From Haloglomus halophilum (lineage in GTDB: Archaea > Halobacteriota > Halobacteria > Halobacteriales > Haloarculaceae), in assembly GCF_024298885.1 (NCBI RefSeq), contig NZ_CP101166.1, positions 1,984,001 through 2,048,000 of the forward strand: a stretch of DNA of 64,000 nt. Direction: 5' to 3'. The notes beneath the pieces are model-generated. The model had not been told where the DNA came from. It saw only the letters and a list, made by a program, of their open reading frames with translations, and ran no database searches. Positions 49,312-58,206 of this stretch are shown one piece after another. The position numbers and the translations under genes were made by a program. Each line of letters begins with the position of its first letter. The stretch's first letter is position 1.

Positions 49312-49761
49312 TCACCGACCGAGACGGGCCCGGACTGCGTCCCCGTTCTGGAGCAGGTAGGCCGCCACTGCGGGAACCGCCGCGACGACCCAGAACAGGA
49401 GCGTCAGGAGCAGATCCGATATCGCGAGGACGTGCTGGGCGGGTGAGCCCACACCCTCCATCCCGGTGACGGTCAGGACGTGGAGCTCCATGGCGACCGG
49501 CGTGAGCGCGATCAGCGCGGCGAGCATGTAGAGGCCGCCCGCGACGATCTCCCGGCGCGTTTCGAGGCGGTACAGCCAGTAGGCCGCCCCGATGGCGGTG
49601 ACCGCGAACGCGGGGAACCGGACCCCGAAGTCCGCGACGACCCAGGAGGCGACCACGGCCAGCAGCGTCGCGACCCCCACGACGAGCGCCGTCGTCGCGG
49701 TGTCGTGGGTGTGATCGAACAGCGGGAGGACGCGGTCGAGGGGTGAATCACTGGTCGCCAT
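49312..49761 (-). CDS. Four-span membrane protein downstream of the NosD-like gene
   Basis: A 149-residue protein with four predicted spans (ALVVGVATLLAVVASWVV, FPAFAVTAIGAAYWLY, IVAGGLYMLAALIALTPVAM, LLLTLLFWVVAAVPAVAAYLL). Its ATG overlaps the TAA of the NosD-like gene by one base, so they form an operon. No known motif; NosL/NosY assignments are not supported by residues seen. Confidence 0.75.
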   Translation of the reverse strand: MATSDSPLDRVLPLFDHTHDTATTALVVGVATLLAVVASWVVADFGVRFPAFAVTAIGAAYWLYRLETRREIVAGGLYMLAALIALTPVAMELHVLTVTGMEGVGSPAQHVLAISDLLLTLLFWVVAAVPAVAAYLLQNGDAVRARLGR

Positions 49762-51068
49762 TATCTTCGCACCGCCTCCCTGGGGGGTTCGGTCTCGGGG
49801 TCGGGCATCGACGCGAGCTCGTCGAACGGCGGCTCGGGTGCGGTCCGCCAGTCGCCCCGTGGCGAGCTCCCGAGTTCGAGCTGTGCGAACTGTTCGAGCA
49901 TGACCGTCAGCACCATCGGGTCGCCGCCGACGAGTCGCGGGCCCCCGGCCAGTCCGCTCGGGCGGCTCGTGTCCGCGTCGTTGTCCCGGAACCGGTTGTC
50001 GCCGCCCTGGGGCGCGCCGACCGCGAGGTCGGCCCGGCCGGAGTTCGAGACGGTGTTCCCCCTGACGAGGTTGTTCCGGGGGGCGTACAGGTTGTCGTCG
50101 ATCATCGGCGCGACGACGATGCCGTAGTTGGCGTGGTCCCGGACCTCGTTGTCGAAGATCTCGTCGTTGATGCCGCCGGCGACGACGATGCCGGCGCCGA
50201 AGGCGCCGTAGCCGAAGGCGGCGTCGGGTGCGTCGGCGTTGTTGTTCCCCTCGACGAGGTTGTTCTGGATGCGGGCGCTGTCCTGTGGCGGGTTCGCCTC
50301 GCTGTCCAGCGAGTTGGGAACGATGCCGCCCATGTTGTCCCGGAAGACCGAGTCCGTCACGGTGAGGTAGCCGCCGGCGTTGGTCCCGGAGTAGCCGATG
50401 GCGTTGTTCTCGGACCGCACGTTCTCCAGCCGGGCGTGACAGGGGTCGCACTCCCCGACGTAGAACCCCGAGTCGGTGTGGCCCGACGCGTAGCAGTCGT
50501 GGTAGCGCCCGTGCCGGGAGTCGATGTTGTAGATACCGTAGACGCGGTTGTTGTAGGCGGTCAGGTAGGAGCCGCGCCAGCCGGTCACCGACGACCAGAA
50601 GAAGCCGTTGCGCTGGTAGTTCCGGGCCGTCATGTTCTCGACCACGACGTCGTCGACCGTCGCGAGCACGCCGTCCTCGCGTGTGAACTCGCCGTCGAGG
50701 ATCACCTCGTTGCGGTCCGTCCCCCGGATCGTCAACTCCGGGGTATCCGTGACGGTGACGGCCTCGTTGTACACGCCCGGCCCGACCAGCACCAGGTCGC
50801 GCGGTTCCGCAGCCTCGACGGCCCGCTGGATGGTGTCGTACTGCTCGGGGACGCGGTGGACGGTGTACTCCTCGTACGCCCGCGGCGGGTCCCTGGCGGG
50901 CTGATGGGCCGGGAACTCGCCCTGGCTGTCCTCGTCCGACTGGCCGGCCGCTAGCCCCGCCGCTCCCACCGCGCCGAGCGCCCCCGTGACGCCCGCCGCT
51001 CGCAGGAGGTCCCGGCGACGGACGGAGCCACCGCCCCCGTTCGTATCGCCCGAGTCGCTCTCGTTCAT
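49761..51068 (-). CDS. NosD-like right-handed beta-helix protein (Tat-exported)
   Basis: A 435-residue protein exported by a twin-arginine signal (SVRRRDLLRAAGVTGALG). The body is a right-handed parallel beta helix: QYDTIQRAVEAAEPRDLVLVGPGVYNEA, then repeated NN-type rungs (NVRSENNAIGYSG, SRIQNNLVEGNNN-like, NNLVRGNTVSNSG). NosD proteins of this fold help assemble nitrous oxide reductase; no nosZ is in the window, so the role here is open. Two cysteines in GECDPCH form a CxxC. TATA-like TATAAAC about 30 nt upstream. Operonic with the following membrane protein. Confidence 0.83.
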   Translation of the reverse strand: MNESDSGDTNGGGGSVRRRDLLRAAGVTGALGAVGAAGLAAGQSDEDSQGEFPAHQPARDPPRAYEEYTVHRVPEQYDTIQRAVEAAEPRDLVLVGPGVYNEAVTVTDTPELTIRGTDRNEVILDGEFTREDGVLATVDDVVVENMTARNYQRNGFFWSSVTGWRGSYLTAYNNRVYGIYNIDSRHGRYHDCYASGHTDSGFYVGECDPCHARLENVRSENNAIGYSGTNAGGYLTVTDSVFRDNMGGIVPNSLDSEANPPQDSARIQNNLVEGNNNADAPDAAFGYGAFGAGIVVAGGINDEIFDNEVRDHANYGIVVAPMIDDNLYAPRNNLVRGNTVSNSGRADLAVGAPQGGDNRFRDNDADTSRPSGLAGGPRLVGGDPMVLTVMLEQFAQLELGSSPRGDWRTAPEPPFDELASMPDPETEPPREAVRR

Positions 51069-51144
51069 ACCTTCTGTCGGTGGACAAAGGGGGGTGGTAT
51101 AAACTTGATCCCCGGTAACAGGGGACACGGATAACGGGTCGCGG

Positions 51145-51579
51145 TCAGCCGCCGTCGCCGCCCCCGGCCCTGACGCGGACGCCACCTCGCATCCCGAGGT
51201 CGCTGTGTGGGGTGCAGAAGTACCGGAACAGGCCCGAGTCGTCGAACGTCTGCTCGAAGGTGTGGCCGGCCTCCTTCGTCAGTTCGGACTCGAAGATGCC
51301 GTCGTCGGAGACCACGTTGTGGCCGCCACCGTTACCGGTCCACTCCCAGACGACGGTCGTGCCGGGCGTGATGATGATGGCCGGCGGACCGTACGCGAGG
51401 CCGTCGTCGACGCCGACCATGACGCGCGTCTCGTCCTGTCCGGTCCGGTCGACCTCCCCATCGAAGTTGTCGACGCCGTCGAACCAGTCGCCGTACGAGT
51501 CGCCCTCGCCACCGCCGCCACCGATGCACCCGGCGCCAGCGACACTCGCGGCCGTCACGAGGAACGTCCGTCGCTCCAT
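51145..51579 (-). CDS. Halocyanin (type 1 copper lipoprotein)
   Basis: A 144-residue exported blue-copper protein. The N terminus has a Tat-like RR and lipobox GAGC (cysteine at about residue 18) for membrane anchoring. The plastocyanin-type fold carries type 1 copper ligands: His in GGGHNVV, Cys in FRYFCTPH, its following His, and Met in LGMRGG. It carries electrons to or from membrane oxidases or reductases, here possibly the nearby subunit I proteins. It is on the same strand as the NosD-like gene, 76 nt upstream of it. Confidence 0.92.
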   Translation of the reverse strand: MERRTFLVTAASVAGAGCIGGGGGEGDSYGDWFDGVDNFDGEVDRTGQDETRVMVGVDDGLAYGPPAIIITPGTTVVWEWTGNGGGHNVVSDDGIFESELTKEAGHTFEQTFDDSGLFRYFCTPHSDLGMRGGVRVRAGGGDGG

Positions 51580-51769
51580 GGCGACGACTGGATGCCCCCC
51601 GTGTTAGTTGTTGCACCTCCACGAGTGGGACTGTGCAGAGACGGGCCGATGGTGGCTCGTCTGCTGGACTGGGTGTGTCCCTGTCCCGCCCGATAGTCCG
51701 AACACCACCCAACGGGTACGACCAGACCGCGCCGCAACCGGTATCTCCCGGGGGTCACAACGCGGGGGT

Positions 51770-52846
51770 ATGCGACGCCGCTCGTACCTCCGCGCACTTT
51801 CGGCGGGCACGGCCGCCACCTTCCTGTCGGGCTGTCGCTCGCTGGTCGGTGGCGCGGAGTCGGATGGTGGTGACCGGACGCTCCCGCCGGTGCTCGACGA
51901 CCGCCCGCCGGGCGTCTACCGCCCGACGCACGCCAGCGGCGTCCGCCTCGTCGGAACCGCCGACGCCGGCGCGTTCCGGTTCGCCCTCCTCTACAGCTAC
52001 CCCGACCGGTTCTGGGAGCTGGTCGGTCGCCAGACCTACCGTCGGTCGGTCGAAACCGCCGACAGCGTCCACCTGATGGCGCTCGTCTGGGACCCTGACA
52101 CCGGGGTGGTCCTCCCGGAGGTCGGGCTCACTGCCGAGATTCGACGGGACGGCGAACTGGTCGCTCGCGAGGCCGTCTACGCCATGCTCTCCCAGCGGCT
52201 CGGCTTCCACTACGGCGACAACTTCGCGCTCCCGGGTGACGGGGAGTACACCGTCGACATCAGCGTCGGTGGCCTCCAGATCCGCCGCACCGGCGCCTTC
52301 GCGGGTCGGTTCGGCGACCCGGCAACCGTATCGATTCCGTTCTCGTACAGCAGCGACGAGCGGGACGCCATCCCGTTCCGACGACCCGACGATGCGGGGA
52401 CGAGTGGGGCCCTCTCGCCGGCCGATATCGAGGGCGTCCCGGCTGTCCGCCCCCCGGACGCGGTGCCGGGTCGTCACCTCGGCCAGCGAGCGACGGGCGA
52501 TGCACGCCTCGACGCGTACGTTCTCACCGACGGGGCTGCCACACGCCGGGGCGCGACCGGGGATGAAGCGTACCTCGCGCTGGTCTCCCGGACGCCACAC
52601 AGTGGCCTGCTGCTCCCCGCGATGGGCCTCGAGGCCCTCATCGAGCGCGACGGAACGACGCGGTTCGAGGGGACGCTCTCCCGGACGATGGACCCCGAAC
52701 TCGGCTACCACTACGGGACGCCGATTCCGTATCTCGGGTCCCGGGACACGGTCACCGTTCGGGTACTGACGCCGCCGCAGGTCGCCCGCCACGAGGGCTA
52801 CGAGACGGCGTTCGTCGAGATGCCGCCGGTCTCGTGGACGGGTTGA
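51770..52846 (+). CDS. Lipoprotein with duplicated Tp34/P19-like domain (DUF7350-like)
   Basis: A 358-residue Tat lipoprotein: RRRSYLRALSAGTAATFLSGC with a lipobox at about residue 22. Two copies of a beta-sandwich follow, each with the HL.AL..D..TG..LP.. and MLSQRLGFHYGDNFALPGDGEY / SRTMDPELGYHYGTPIPYLGSR pattern. Tp34/P19 proteins bind copper and iron in the periplasm via His/Met residues; HYG-type histidines are kept here. Together with halocyanin and the DtxR-like regulator this suggests metal delivery for the respiratory island. Function is inferred from family. Confidence 0.78.
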   Translation: MRRRSYLRALSAGTAATFLSGCRSLVGGAESDGGDRTLPPVLDDRPPGVYRPTHASGVRLVGTADAGAFRFALLYSYPDRFWELVGRQTYRRSVETADSVHLMALVWDPDTGVVLPEVGLTAEIRRDGELVAREAVYAMLSQRLGFHYGDNFALPGDGEYTVDISVGGLQIRRTGAFAGRFGDPATVSIPFSYSSDERDAIPFRRPDDAGTSGALSPADIEGVPAVRPPDAVPGRHLGQRATGDARLDAYVLTDGAATRRGATGDEAYLALVSRTPHSGLLLPAMGLEALIERDGTTRFEGTLSRTMDPELGYHYGTPIPYLGSRDTVTVRVLTPPQVARHEGYETAFVEMPPVSWTG

Positions 52847-53191
52847 CTGCCGCAGCCGTGCGGGCTCTCCCCGCCGGTCGCCACCGGTGCGAGCTTGGTT
52901 TGCGGCGGGGCCGGCCCCGGGGATGCCCGCCAGGAACAGGTCGGTGCCCTGCTGTACAACGTCGACCGACTCGTGTCCCCGGCTCATGGGGTGAGCGACT
53001 GGCGGTTGCCGAGCGACGACCTGGTGCTCCTCTTCCTGGGGCACAGGCTTCCCACCGGAGGCACCGAGCCTCCCCTGTCCTGGAGCCAGTCGCCCCCGGC
53101 CATACCGACCGGGCGGCCCTGCCGCCCGGTGTCTTCTCACCCCGTGGGAACCGCCGCCCCGATTCATCCGTCTGGGAGACGCCTCTCGTGT
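52847..53191. other. Intergenic gap with a strong hairpin
   Basis: 345 bp without a credible gene. CCGGGCGG (53109-53116), a 5-nt loop CCCTG, and CCGCCCGG (53122-53129) form a perfect 8-bp stem-loop. It could be a processing or terminator element of a transcript from the left or part of the DUF2267 leader. No T-run follows. Confidence 0.5.
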
Positions 53192-53620
53192 ATGAACTTC
53201 GATGAGTTCACCGGCACGGTGCAGCACCGACTCGAACTCCCGGAGACCGGCGAGACCGTGCGCGCCATCCGGGCGACCCTGATGACGCTCGGGTCACGCA
53301 TCCCCGCAGACAACGCAGAGGACCTGGCGGCCTCGCTCCCGATGGAGATCCGCTGGTACATGACCGGCGCCGTCACCGAGCACGGCCAGCACTTCGACTG
53401 GGCGGAGTTCGTCGAGCGCGTCGCCGATATCGAGCGTGCTGACCCATCGGACGCGGCCTACCACGCCCGGGTCATCGTGGACCTCGTCAGAACACAGGTT
53501 CCCGAGTCGGACTTCCAGCAGCTCCGGGACCAGCTCCCCGAGAGCGAGGACGACGAGAACTGGGGCAAGCTGTTCGAGGTGGTCGATTCCGGCGGCTGGA
53601 GCGAGCCCGCACAGGTGTAG
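53192..53620 (+). CDS. DUF2267 domain protein
   Basis: A 142-residue soluble protein starting MNFDEFTGTVQHRLEL, with the DUF2267 pattern TVRAIRATLMTLGSRIPADNAEDLAASLPMEIRWYM and a second helical repeat (DAAYHARVIVDLVRTQVPESDFQQLRDQLP). DUF2267 proteins are helical and of unknown function. The start is 15 nt after a CTCGTG leader; the frame is convincing from here on. Confidence 0.88.
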   Translation: MNFDEFTGTVQHRLELPETGETVRAIRATLMTLGSRIPADNAEDLAASLPMEIRWYMTGAVTEHGQHFDWAEFVERVADIERADPSDAAYHARVIVDLVRTQVPESDFQQLRDQLPESEDDENWGKLFEVVDSGGWSEPAQV

Positions 53621-53667
53621 GACGACCGTTCTCCATCGATGTCCGTCGTGCGCGGCGTCGACTCGCT

Positions 53668-53751
53668 GGTGGGATGCCCGAGCGGCCGAAGGGGCCTGCC
53701 TGGAAAGCAGGTGGCCGCGAGGCCTCGTGGGTTCGAATCCCACTCCCACCG
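53668..53751 (+). tRNA. tRNA-Ser (GGA)
   Basis: 84 nt. Acceptor stem GGTGGGA with TCCCACC at 53744-53750, D arm GCCCGAGCGG, anticodon stem CCTGC/GCAGG around loop CTGGAAA (anticodon GGA at 53702-53704), a long class II variable arm, TpsiC arm GTGGG TTCGAAT CCCAC, discriminator G. No CCA is encoded, as usual in haloarchaea. It decodes UCC/UCU. Confidence 0.96.
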
Positions 53752-53819
53752 CTCGCCGTGATTCTTCGCCGGTGGGACCCACCGGCAGACCTTTCGGTCC
53801 GCTGGCGGAGTCGTTCAGC

Positions 53820-54023
53820 ATGTCCAGGGCCACCTTCGAAGTGTACGAGGACCGTGCAGGGAAGTGGCGGTGGCGGCTCGTCCACGACAACGGCAACATC
53901 ATCGCCGACAGCGGCGAGGGGTACGCGAGCCGGCAGAAGTGCGAGCAGGGCCTCGAGAGCGTCAAGCAGAACGCACCGGGGGCCGACGTGGTGGAACTCG
54001 ACGACCCGCCGGGGTCGTCCTGA
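53820..54023 (+). CDS. YegP/DUF1508-like small protein (HVO_2922 type)
   Basis: A 67-residue protein with one DUF1508 unit: MSRATFEVYEDRAGKWRWRL, HDNGNIIADSGEGYASRQKC, and GLESVKQNAP. The beta-beta-alpha DUF1508 repeat is normally doubled in bacterial YegP and single in archaea. Function unknown; often stress-associated. Follows the tRNA gene. Confidence 0.9.
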   Translation: MSRATFEVYEDRAGKWRWRLVHDNGNIIADSGEGYASRQKCEQGLESVKQNAPGADVVELDDPPGSS

Positions 54024-54080
54024 CGCCGTCGCCAGGCGACAGACCGCAACCGGGGAGGCGACGCTCCCGCGTGCCCCTCC

Positions 54081-54809
54081 TCAGTGTGCCGTCCAGCCGC
54101 CGTCGACGGGGACGTCGGCGCCGGTGATGTAGGAGGCCCCGTCGGAGGCGAGGAACGCCACGATGGGGGCGATCTCCTCGGGCTGGGCTGCCCGGTCCAT
54201 CGGCGTGTTCTGCCGGACGAACTCGTAGAACTGCTCGGTCTCGAGCAGGTCCGCGGTCATGGGCGTCTCGACGAAGCCCGGACAGACGCTGTTGACCCGG
54301 ACACCCCTGTCGGCGTAGTCGATGGCGACCTGCTGGGTGAGGTTGACGACCCCGCCCTTCGCCGCGGAGTAGGCTGCCGCACCCTTGCCGCCGACCAGTC
54401 CGTAGATGGAGGCCATGTTGATGATGCTCCCGTCGCTCTCCTCCAGGTGCGGGAGTGCCGCCTTCATCCCGTGCATCACGCCGCCGAGGTCGATGCTCAC
54501 GACCCGGTCCCACTCGTCCAGCGACATCTCCACGAGCGAGGACTCGCTGCCGACGCCCGCGTTGTTCACCAGCACGTCCAGCCGGCCGAACTCCTCGACG
54601 GTGCCCTCGACCAGCGCCTCGACCTGCTCGTAGTCGCTCACGTCGGTCTGGACGAACGAACAGCCCAGCTCCTCGGCGACCGCGGCGCCCTCGTCCTCGC
54701 TCCGGTTGGCGATGACGACCTCGGCGCCCTCCGCGACGAACAGTTCGCTGATTGCCTTCCCGATACCCGACGAACCGCCCGTGACGATGGCTATCTTCCC
54801 GTCTAGCAT
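54081..54809 (-). CDS. SDR-family oxidoreductase
   Basis: A 242-residue classical SDR. Cofactor motif TGGSSGIG, DVLVNNAGVG, catalytic Ser in IINMASIYG and YxxxK in AAYSAAKGG. The C terminus ITGADVPVDGGWTAH is typical of 3-oxoacyl reductase / glucose dehydrogenase-like SDRs. NANRSEDEG after strand 2 suggests NADP. Substrate unknown. Start MLDGKIAIVTGG at 54809. It is unrelated in sequence order to the SDR at 20308 beyond family. Confidence 0.92.
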   Translation of the reverse strand: MLDGKIAIVTGGSSGIGKAISELFVAEGAEVVIANRSEDEGAAVAEELGCSFVQTDVSDYEQVEALVEGTVEEFGRLDVLVNNAGVGSESSLVEMSLDEWDRVVSIDLGGVMHGMKAALPHLEESDGSIINMASIYGLVGGKGAAAYSAAKGGVVNLTQQVAIDYADRGVRVNSVCPGFVETPMTADLLETEQFYEFVRQNTPMDRAAQPEEIAPIVAFLASDGASYITGADVPVDGGWTAH

Positions 54810-55037
54810 ACTGAACAGAGGGTGGCGAGCCCTCATCAGTCGCGCACTGATTGCCAGGGGCTGAGACTCAGCCGCTCCCTGAAGGGGCTCTCAGCCCTCC
54901 CACGGGTACAGGTCCGGCACGCGTTCCGGTTCTGATGGCCGAGGGGGGAGCGAGGTAGACCGGTCGGGTCCCGGGTCGGTTCCCACGCCGCTGGAAGTGT
55001 GTCACTACTTAACACGACTCGGTGGGTAGCGTCGAGT

Positions 55038-55487
55038 ATGTCCATCCACGAGATCCGTGAATCCGGGACCAGCCGGATGACCGAGGAGGAGCTGGGACAG
55101 TTGCTCACCGACCAGGGAGTGGGAGTGCTCGGGCTCGCCGAGGGGGGACTGCCGTACCTCCTCCCGCTGTCGTTCGGCTACGACGGCGAGGAGGCACTCT
55201 ACTTCGTCTACCTGCTGTTCGGCCCGGAGAGCCGCAAGGAGGACCTGACCGAACGTGCCGACCTGGGCCGGTTCGTCGTCTACGATGCGGCCGCCGTCCA
55301 CGACTGGCGGAGCGCCAGTCTCGTCGGGCGTTTCGAGACGGTGGCCGACGACGAGTGGGACGACCTCCGGGCGGCGATGGAGAACGCCTGGCACCCGGAC
55401 CTGTTCAGCTCCGCCGAACCGATGCGCGGCATCGAGGGGTATCGGTTCGAGATCGAGTCGTGGACGGCCATCCAGCAGTCAGAGTAG
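55038..55487 (+). CDS. PNPOx/FMN-binding split-barrel protein
   Basis: A 149-residue protein of the pyridoxamine-phosphate-oxidase-like flavin reductase fold: GVGVLGLAEGGLPYLLPLSFGYDGE, YFVYLLFGPESRKEDLTERADLG, and SLVGRFETVADDEW. It lacks residues that would define a substrate; F420- or FMN-dependent members are common in archaea. ATG at 55038 follows AGCGTCGAGT. Confidence 0.85.
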   Translation: MSIHEIRESGTSRMTEEELGQLLTDQGVGVLGLAEGGLPYLLPLSFGYDGEEALYFVYLLFGPESRKEDLTERADLGRFVVYDAAAVHDWRSASLVGRFETVADDEWDDLRAAMENAWHPDLFSSAEPMRGIEGYRFEIESWTAIQQSE

Positions 55488-55538
55488 CCCCCGGTGCGTG
55501 CGTCGAGCTGCGGCGCCGCCGGGCGCCTGCGAGGCCCG

Positions 55539-56303
55539 CTACTGGTACATCGCGCGGCTCTGGAGCGTCTCGCCCTCCTCCTGTTGCTGCTGGCGGAGCT
55601 GCTGGAGCTGCTTGGCGATCTGCTGTTTCCGTCGCTGGATCTCCTGGGCCTGCTCCTCGAGTTCGCTCGTGTCGATGTCGAAGTCGACGAGCGGCTCGAG
55701 CGCGTTCTCGATGACCGACTGCGCCGCGTTCGGGTCGGGGAGCCGGGGGTCACAGCGGACGATGAGCACCGACGCCGGGACGTCGTGCGCGTAGCAGTCG
55801 GCCAGTAGTGCGCCGGTGATACCGCCGATGGAGCCGGACTCCTCGGCCAGGTCGATGCCGGCGTCCCGGAGCTCCTGCTCGGTCTCGTCGCTCGTCGCCA
55901 CGCCGACGACCTCGCCCAGCTGCTCCTCGGACTCGGCCGGCGCGCCCGCCAGGAAGACCGCCCGGTCGAACTCCTCGGCCAGGTCCTGGTGGACGGTCCG
56001 GCTCAGTGACTCCGCCGCGTTCGGCGGGATGGGGATGTCGCTCTGGAGCGTCATCACTGGGGGGTCTTCGCCGGCGTAGACGCGGACCATGTCGCGGACG
56101 CGCCCGTCGGCGAACGCGGCCACGGAGGGCAGGGCCTCCGACTGGATGCTCCCGTGGTGTTCCAGGTCGAGCTGCGTGGTGATCTGGTCGACCGCGATGG
56201 AGGCCACCATCCCGAGGCCGGGGAGCCCCTCAATGAGGGTCGGTGACGCCGCGTCGAACGACGTCTTCCGCTCGAAGCGGGCCGTGGGTGTATCAGTGGA
56301 CAT
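55539..56303 (-). CDS. PAC2-family protein with C-terminal coiled coil
   Basis: A 254-residue protein. The PAC2 fold: SPTLIEGLPGLGMVASIAVD, DRVYAGEDPPVMTLQSDIPI-like, FLAGAPAESEEQLG and SIGGITGALLADCYAHDVPASVLI. A long glutamine-rich C-terminal coiled coil (SELEEQAQEIQRRKQQIAKQLQQLRQQQ) follows. Archaeal PAC2 proteins resemble proteasome assembly chaperones (PbaA/PbaB). Monocistronic. Confidence 0.9.
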   Translation of the reverse strand: MSTDTPTARFERKTSFDAASPTLIEGLPGLGMVASIAVDQITTQLDLEHHGSIQSEALPSVAAFADGRVRDMVRVYAGEDPPVMTLQSDIPIPPNAAESLSRTVHQDLAEEFDRAVFLAGAPAESEEQLGEVVGVATSDETEQELRDAGIDLAEESGSIGGITGALLADCYAHDVPASVLIVRCDPRLPDPNAAQSVIENALEPLVDFDIDTSELEEQAQEIQRRKQQIAKQLQQLRQQQQEEGETLQSRAMYQ

Positions 56304-56597
56304 CGGCTCTCACCGGCTGTTCGTGTATGGAGATAATAGTCCCTCCTCCGGTTCCCACCATATGACTCCCGGCCTGTCAGCACACTCGCCGTGATTCTGG
56401 AACGGGCCGGTCGCGAGTACCGGGCCGAGGTCGGGGTCGCGTTCGAACTGGAGCACGGGGCGGCTGCACAGACCGGATGCCCCCTGCCGCTCGGTTCCCC
56501 CTCGCGAACACCTCCGACTGTTCCGGTGGGTTCCCCTCGGCGATGCGTTCCGCCTGGACGGCGACCATCGCGGACCAGTTCTCGAACCGTAAGGGGG

Positions 56598-57872
56598 ATG
56601 CACCGGGTAGGAGAGCGTGTACCTGTGACAGCCGCCTCCGAGGCCCTGTTTCCGCTGGTCTGGCACCTGCTCGTGGCCGTCGGCATCGGCGCGCTCGTCG
56701 GGCTGGAGCGCGAGGCCAGCGAGTCGGGCGGGTCGTTCGCCGGCAGTCGGACGTTCCCGCTGCTGGCGCTGGCCGGTGCGCTCACGCAGGCGTTCTTCCC
56801 CTCGCTGTTGCCGGTTGTCGTCGGTGGACTGGCGCTTGCGCTGCTCGTCGGCTACGTCGGGAAGGTCTGGCTCGAGGGCGATATCGGTCTCACGACGCTG
56901 GCGGCGGGCCTGCTGATGGTGCTGCTGGGGGCGTTGACCACCCACTCCCAGCGCGGTCTGGTCGTCGCACTCGTGTCCGGGGGGGTCCTGACGGCGCTGC
57001 TGTCGGCGAAGGGTCGCATCCACCGGTTCGCCGAGCGCATCGACGACGAGGAGCGTCGTGCCACCGTCAAGTTCGTGCTGGTGGTGCTGGTGGTGCTCCC
57101 GCTGCTCCCGGACCGCGAACTCGAGGCACTGTACGGGCTCAATCCCCGATTCGTCTGGCTGATGGTCGCCTTCGTCAGCGGCCTGAGCTTCGCGGCGTAC
57201 GTGCTGAGCCGGGTCGTGGGGACCACGCGGGGCATCGCCCTGACCGGCTTCCTCGGTGGCTTCGTCTCCTCGACCGCGACCACCGTCTCGATGGCCGAGC
57301 AGACGACCGACTCCCCCGGTATCTACCAGGTCTCGGCGTTCGCCATCGTCGTCGCGTCGGTGGTGATGTTCCCGCGGGCGCTTGTCGAGGTGGCCGTCGT
57401 CAACCCCGCACTGCTCCCCCACGTCGCGGTCCCGCTGGGACTGATGACCGGTGCGGGCGTGCTCGCCGCCGTCGTGGTCTACTGGCGATCGACACGCGAG
57501 GACGCGGTGACCGCGGAGATCGAGAACCCCTTCAGGTTGCAGCCGGCCCTGGTCTTCGGCGCCCTGTTCGCGGCGGTGCTGCTGGTCTCGGAGTCGGCCA
57601 ACTCCGTCCTCGGGGTCTCCGGGGTGTACGCCACCGCGTTCGTCTCCGGCCTCGCGGACGTGGACGCCATGACCCTCACGCTGAGCAAGCTCGCCGCCGA
57701 CGGGACCGTCGCCACCGATGTCGCGACGACCGGCATCGTCATCGCGGCGACCGCGAACACGCTCGTGAAGGCGGCGCTCGCGTGGATACTCGGAACCCGT
57801 CAGCTCGGGACGCTCGTGACCGCCGTGCTGGGGCTGGTGGTCGTCGTCGGGCTGGCCGTCGTCTTCATCTGA
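56598..57872 (+). CDS. MgtC/SapB-DUF4010 membrane protein
   Basis: A 424-residue polytopic protein of about twelve spans. The MgtC-like start is VGIGALVGLEREASESG and SRTFPLLALAGAL; the second half is DUF4010 (FLGGFVSSTATTVSMAEQT, GVSGVYATAFVSGLADVDAMTLTLSKLAADG). MgtC proteins are linked to magnesium and virulence functions in bacteria; the archaeal role is unknown. ATG at 56598 is used, with a GTG at 56625 as alternative. Confidence 0.88.
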   Translation: MHRVGERVPVTAASEALFPLVWHLLVAVGIGALVGLEREASESGGSFAGSRTFPLLALAGALTQAFFPSLLPVVVGGLALALLVGYVGKVWLEGDIGLTTLAAGLLMVLLGALTTHSQRGLVVALVSGGVLTALLSAKGRIHRFAERIDDEERRATVKFVLVVLVVLPLLPDRELEALYGLNPRFVWLMVAFVSGLSFAAYVLSRVVGTTRGIALTGFLGGFVSSTATTVSMAEQTTDSPGIYQVSAFAIVVASVVMFPRALVEVAVVNPALLPHVAVPLGLMTGAGVLAAVVVYWRSTREDAVTAEIENPFRLQPALVFGALFAAVLLVSESANSVLGVSGVYATAFVSGLADVDAMTLTLSKLAADGTVATDVATTGIVIAATANTLVKAALAWILGTRQLGTLVTAVLGLVVVVGLAVVFI

Positions 57873-58206
57873 GGCCGCTCCCGGCTCGCCACGCCCGCAA
57901 CCACGCCGGGACCTCGCCAGCGACCTCGGACCGGGCTGCGCTATCGCTGTCGTGGGGATCCGCCGGGTGCTACCAGGGTGATTCTCGAAGAATATCGTAA
58001 TGTGGGCGGAATCTATCAAATGTTTCTGGTTGGGGTTGTGTTAGTATTTTATGTCGAAAATAGTCGTGGTATCGATATTCTCATCCCGGGTACCGAGGTG
58101 GGTCGGTCGGCCCGCTGGACCCGAACCGGTGTCCCGGTACGGACCGTCTCCTGGGAATCGCCGAAACCGTCTTCCCTCCGAGCGGAGGAGGCTTCGTGAC
58201 AGGACA
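57873..58206. other. Intergenic gap with an AT-rich stretch and inverted repeat
   Basis: 334 bp. The segment 57979-58080 is AT-rich (AATATCGTAATG, GTGTTAGTATTTTATGTCG) and holds the promoter of the MFS gene. ATTCT (57981) CGA AGAAT (57989-57993) is a small perfect inverted repeat, a possible operator. A 73-codon frame here has un-haloarchaeal codons and is not accepted. Confidence 0.55.

Noticed and set aside
49761..51068. Full nos operon
   Set aside because: Only a NosD-like protein is present; nosZ, nosF and nosY are not seen, so nitrous oxide reductase assembly is not claimed.
51690..51705. CGAACACCACCC as another regulon site
   Set aside because: Only one half site matches and its distance to the ATG at 51770 is not 38-39 nt.
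53109..53129. Intrinsic terminator
   Set aside because: Strong stem-loop but no T-run after it, and archaeal termination depends mainly on T-rich stretches.
53668..53751. tRNA-Ser as integration site of an element
   Set aside because: No repeat of its 3' end and no integrase gene were seen in the window.
56310..58019. 569-codon minus-strand frame over the MgtC-like gene
   Set aside because: Charged low-complexity antisense reading with no domain; the plus-strand frame is a multi-span membrane protein.
57978..58199. Possible 73-residue gene between MgtC and MFS genes
   Set aside because: AT-rich codons unlike the host, no motif and no preceding TATA; it sits in the MFS promoter region.
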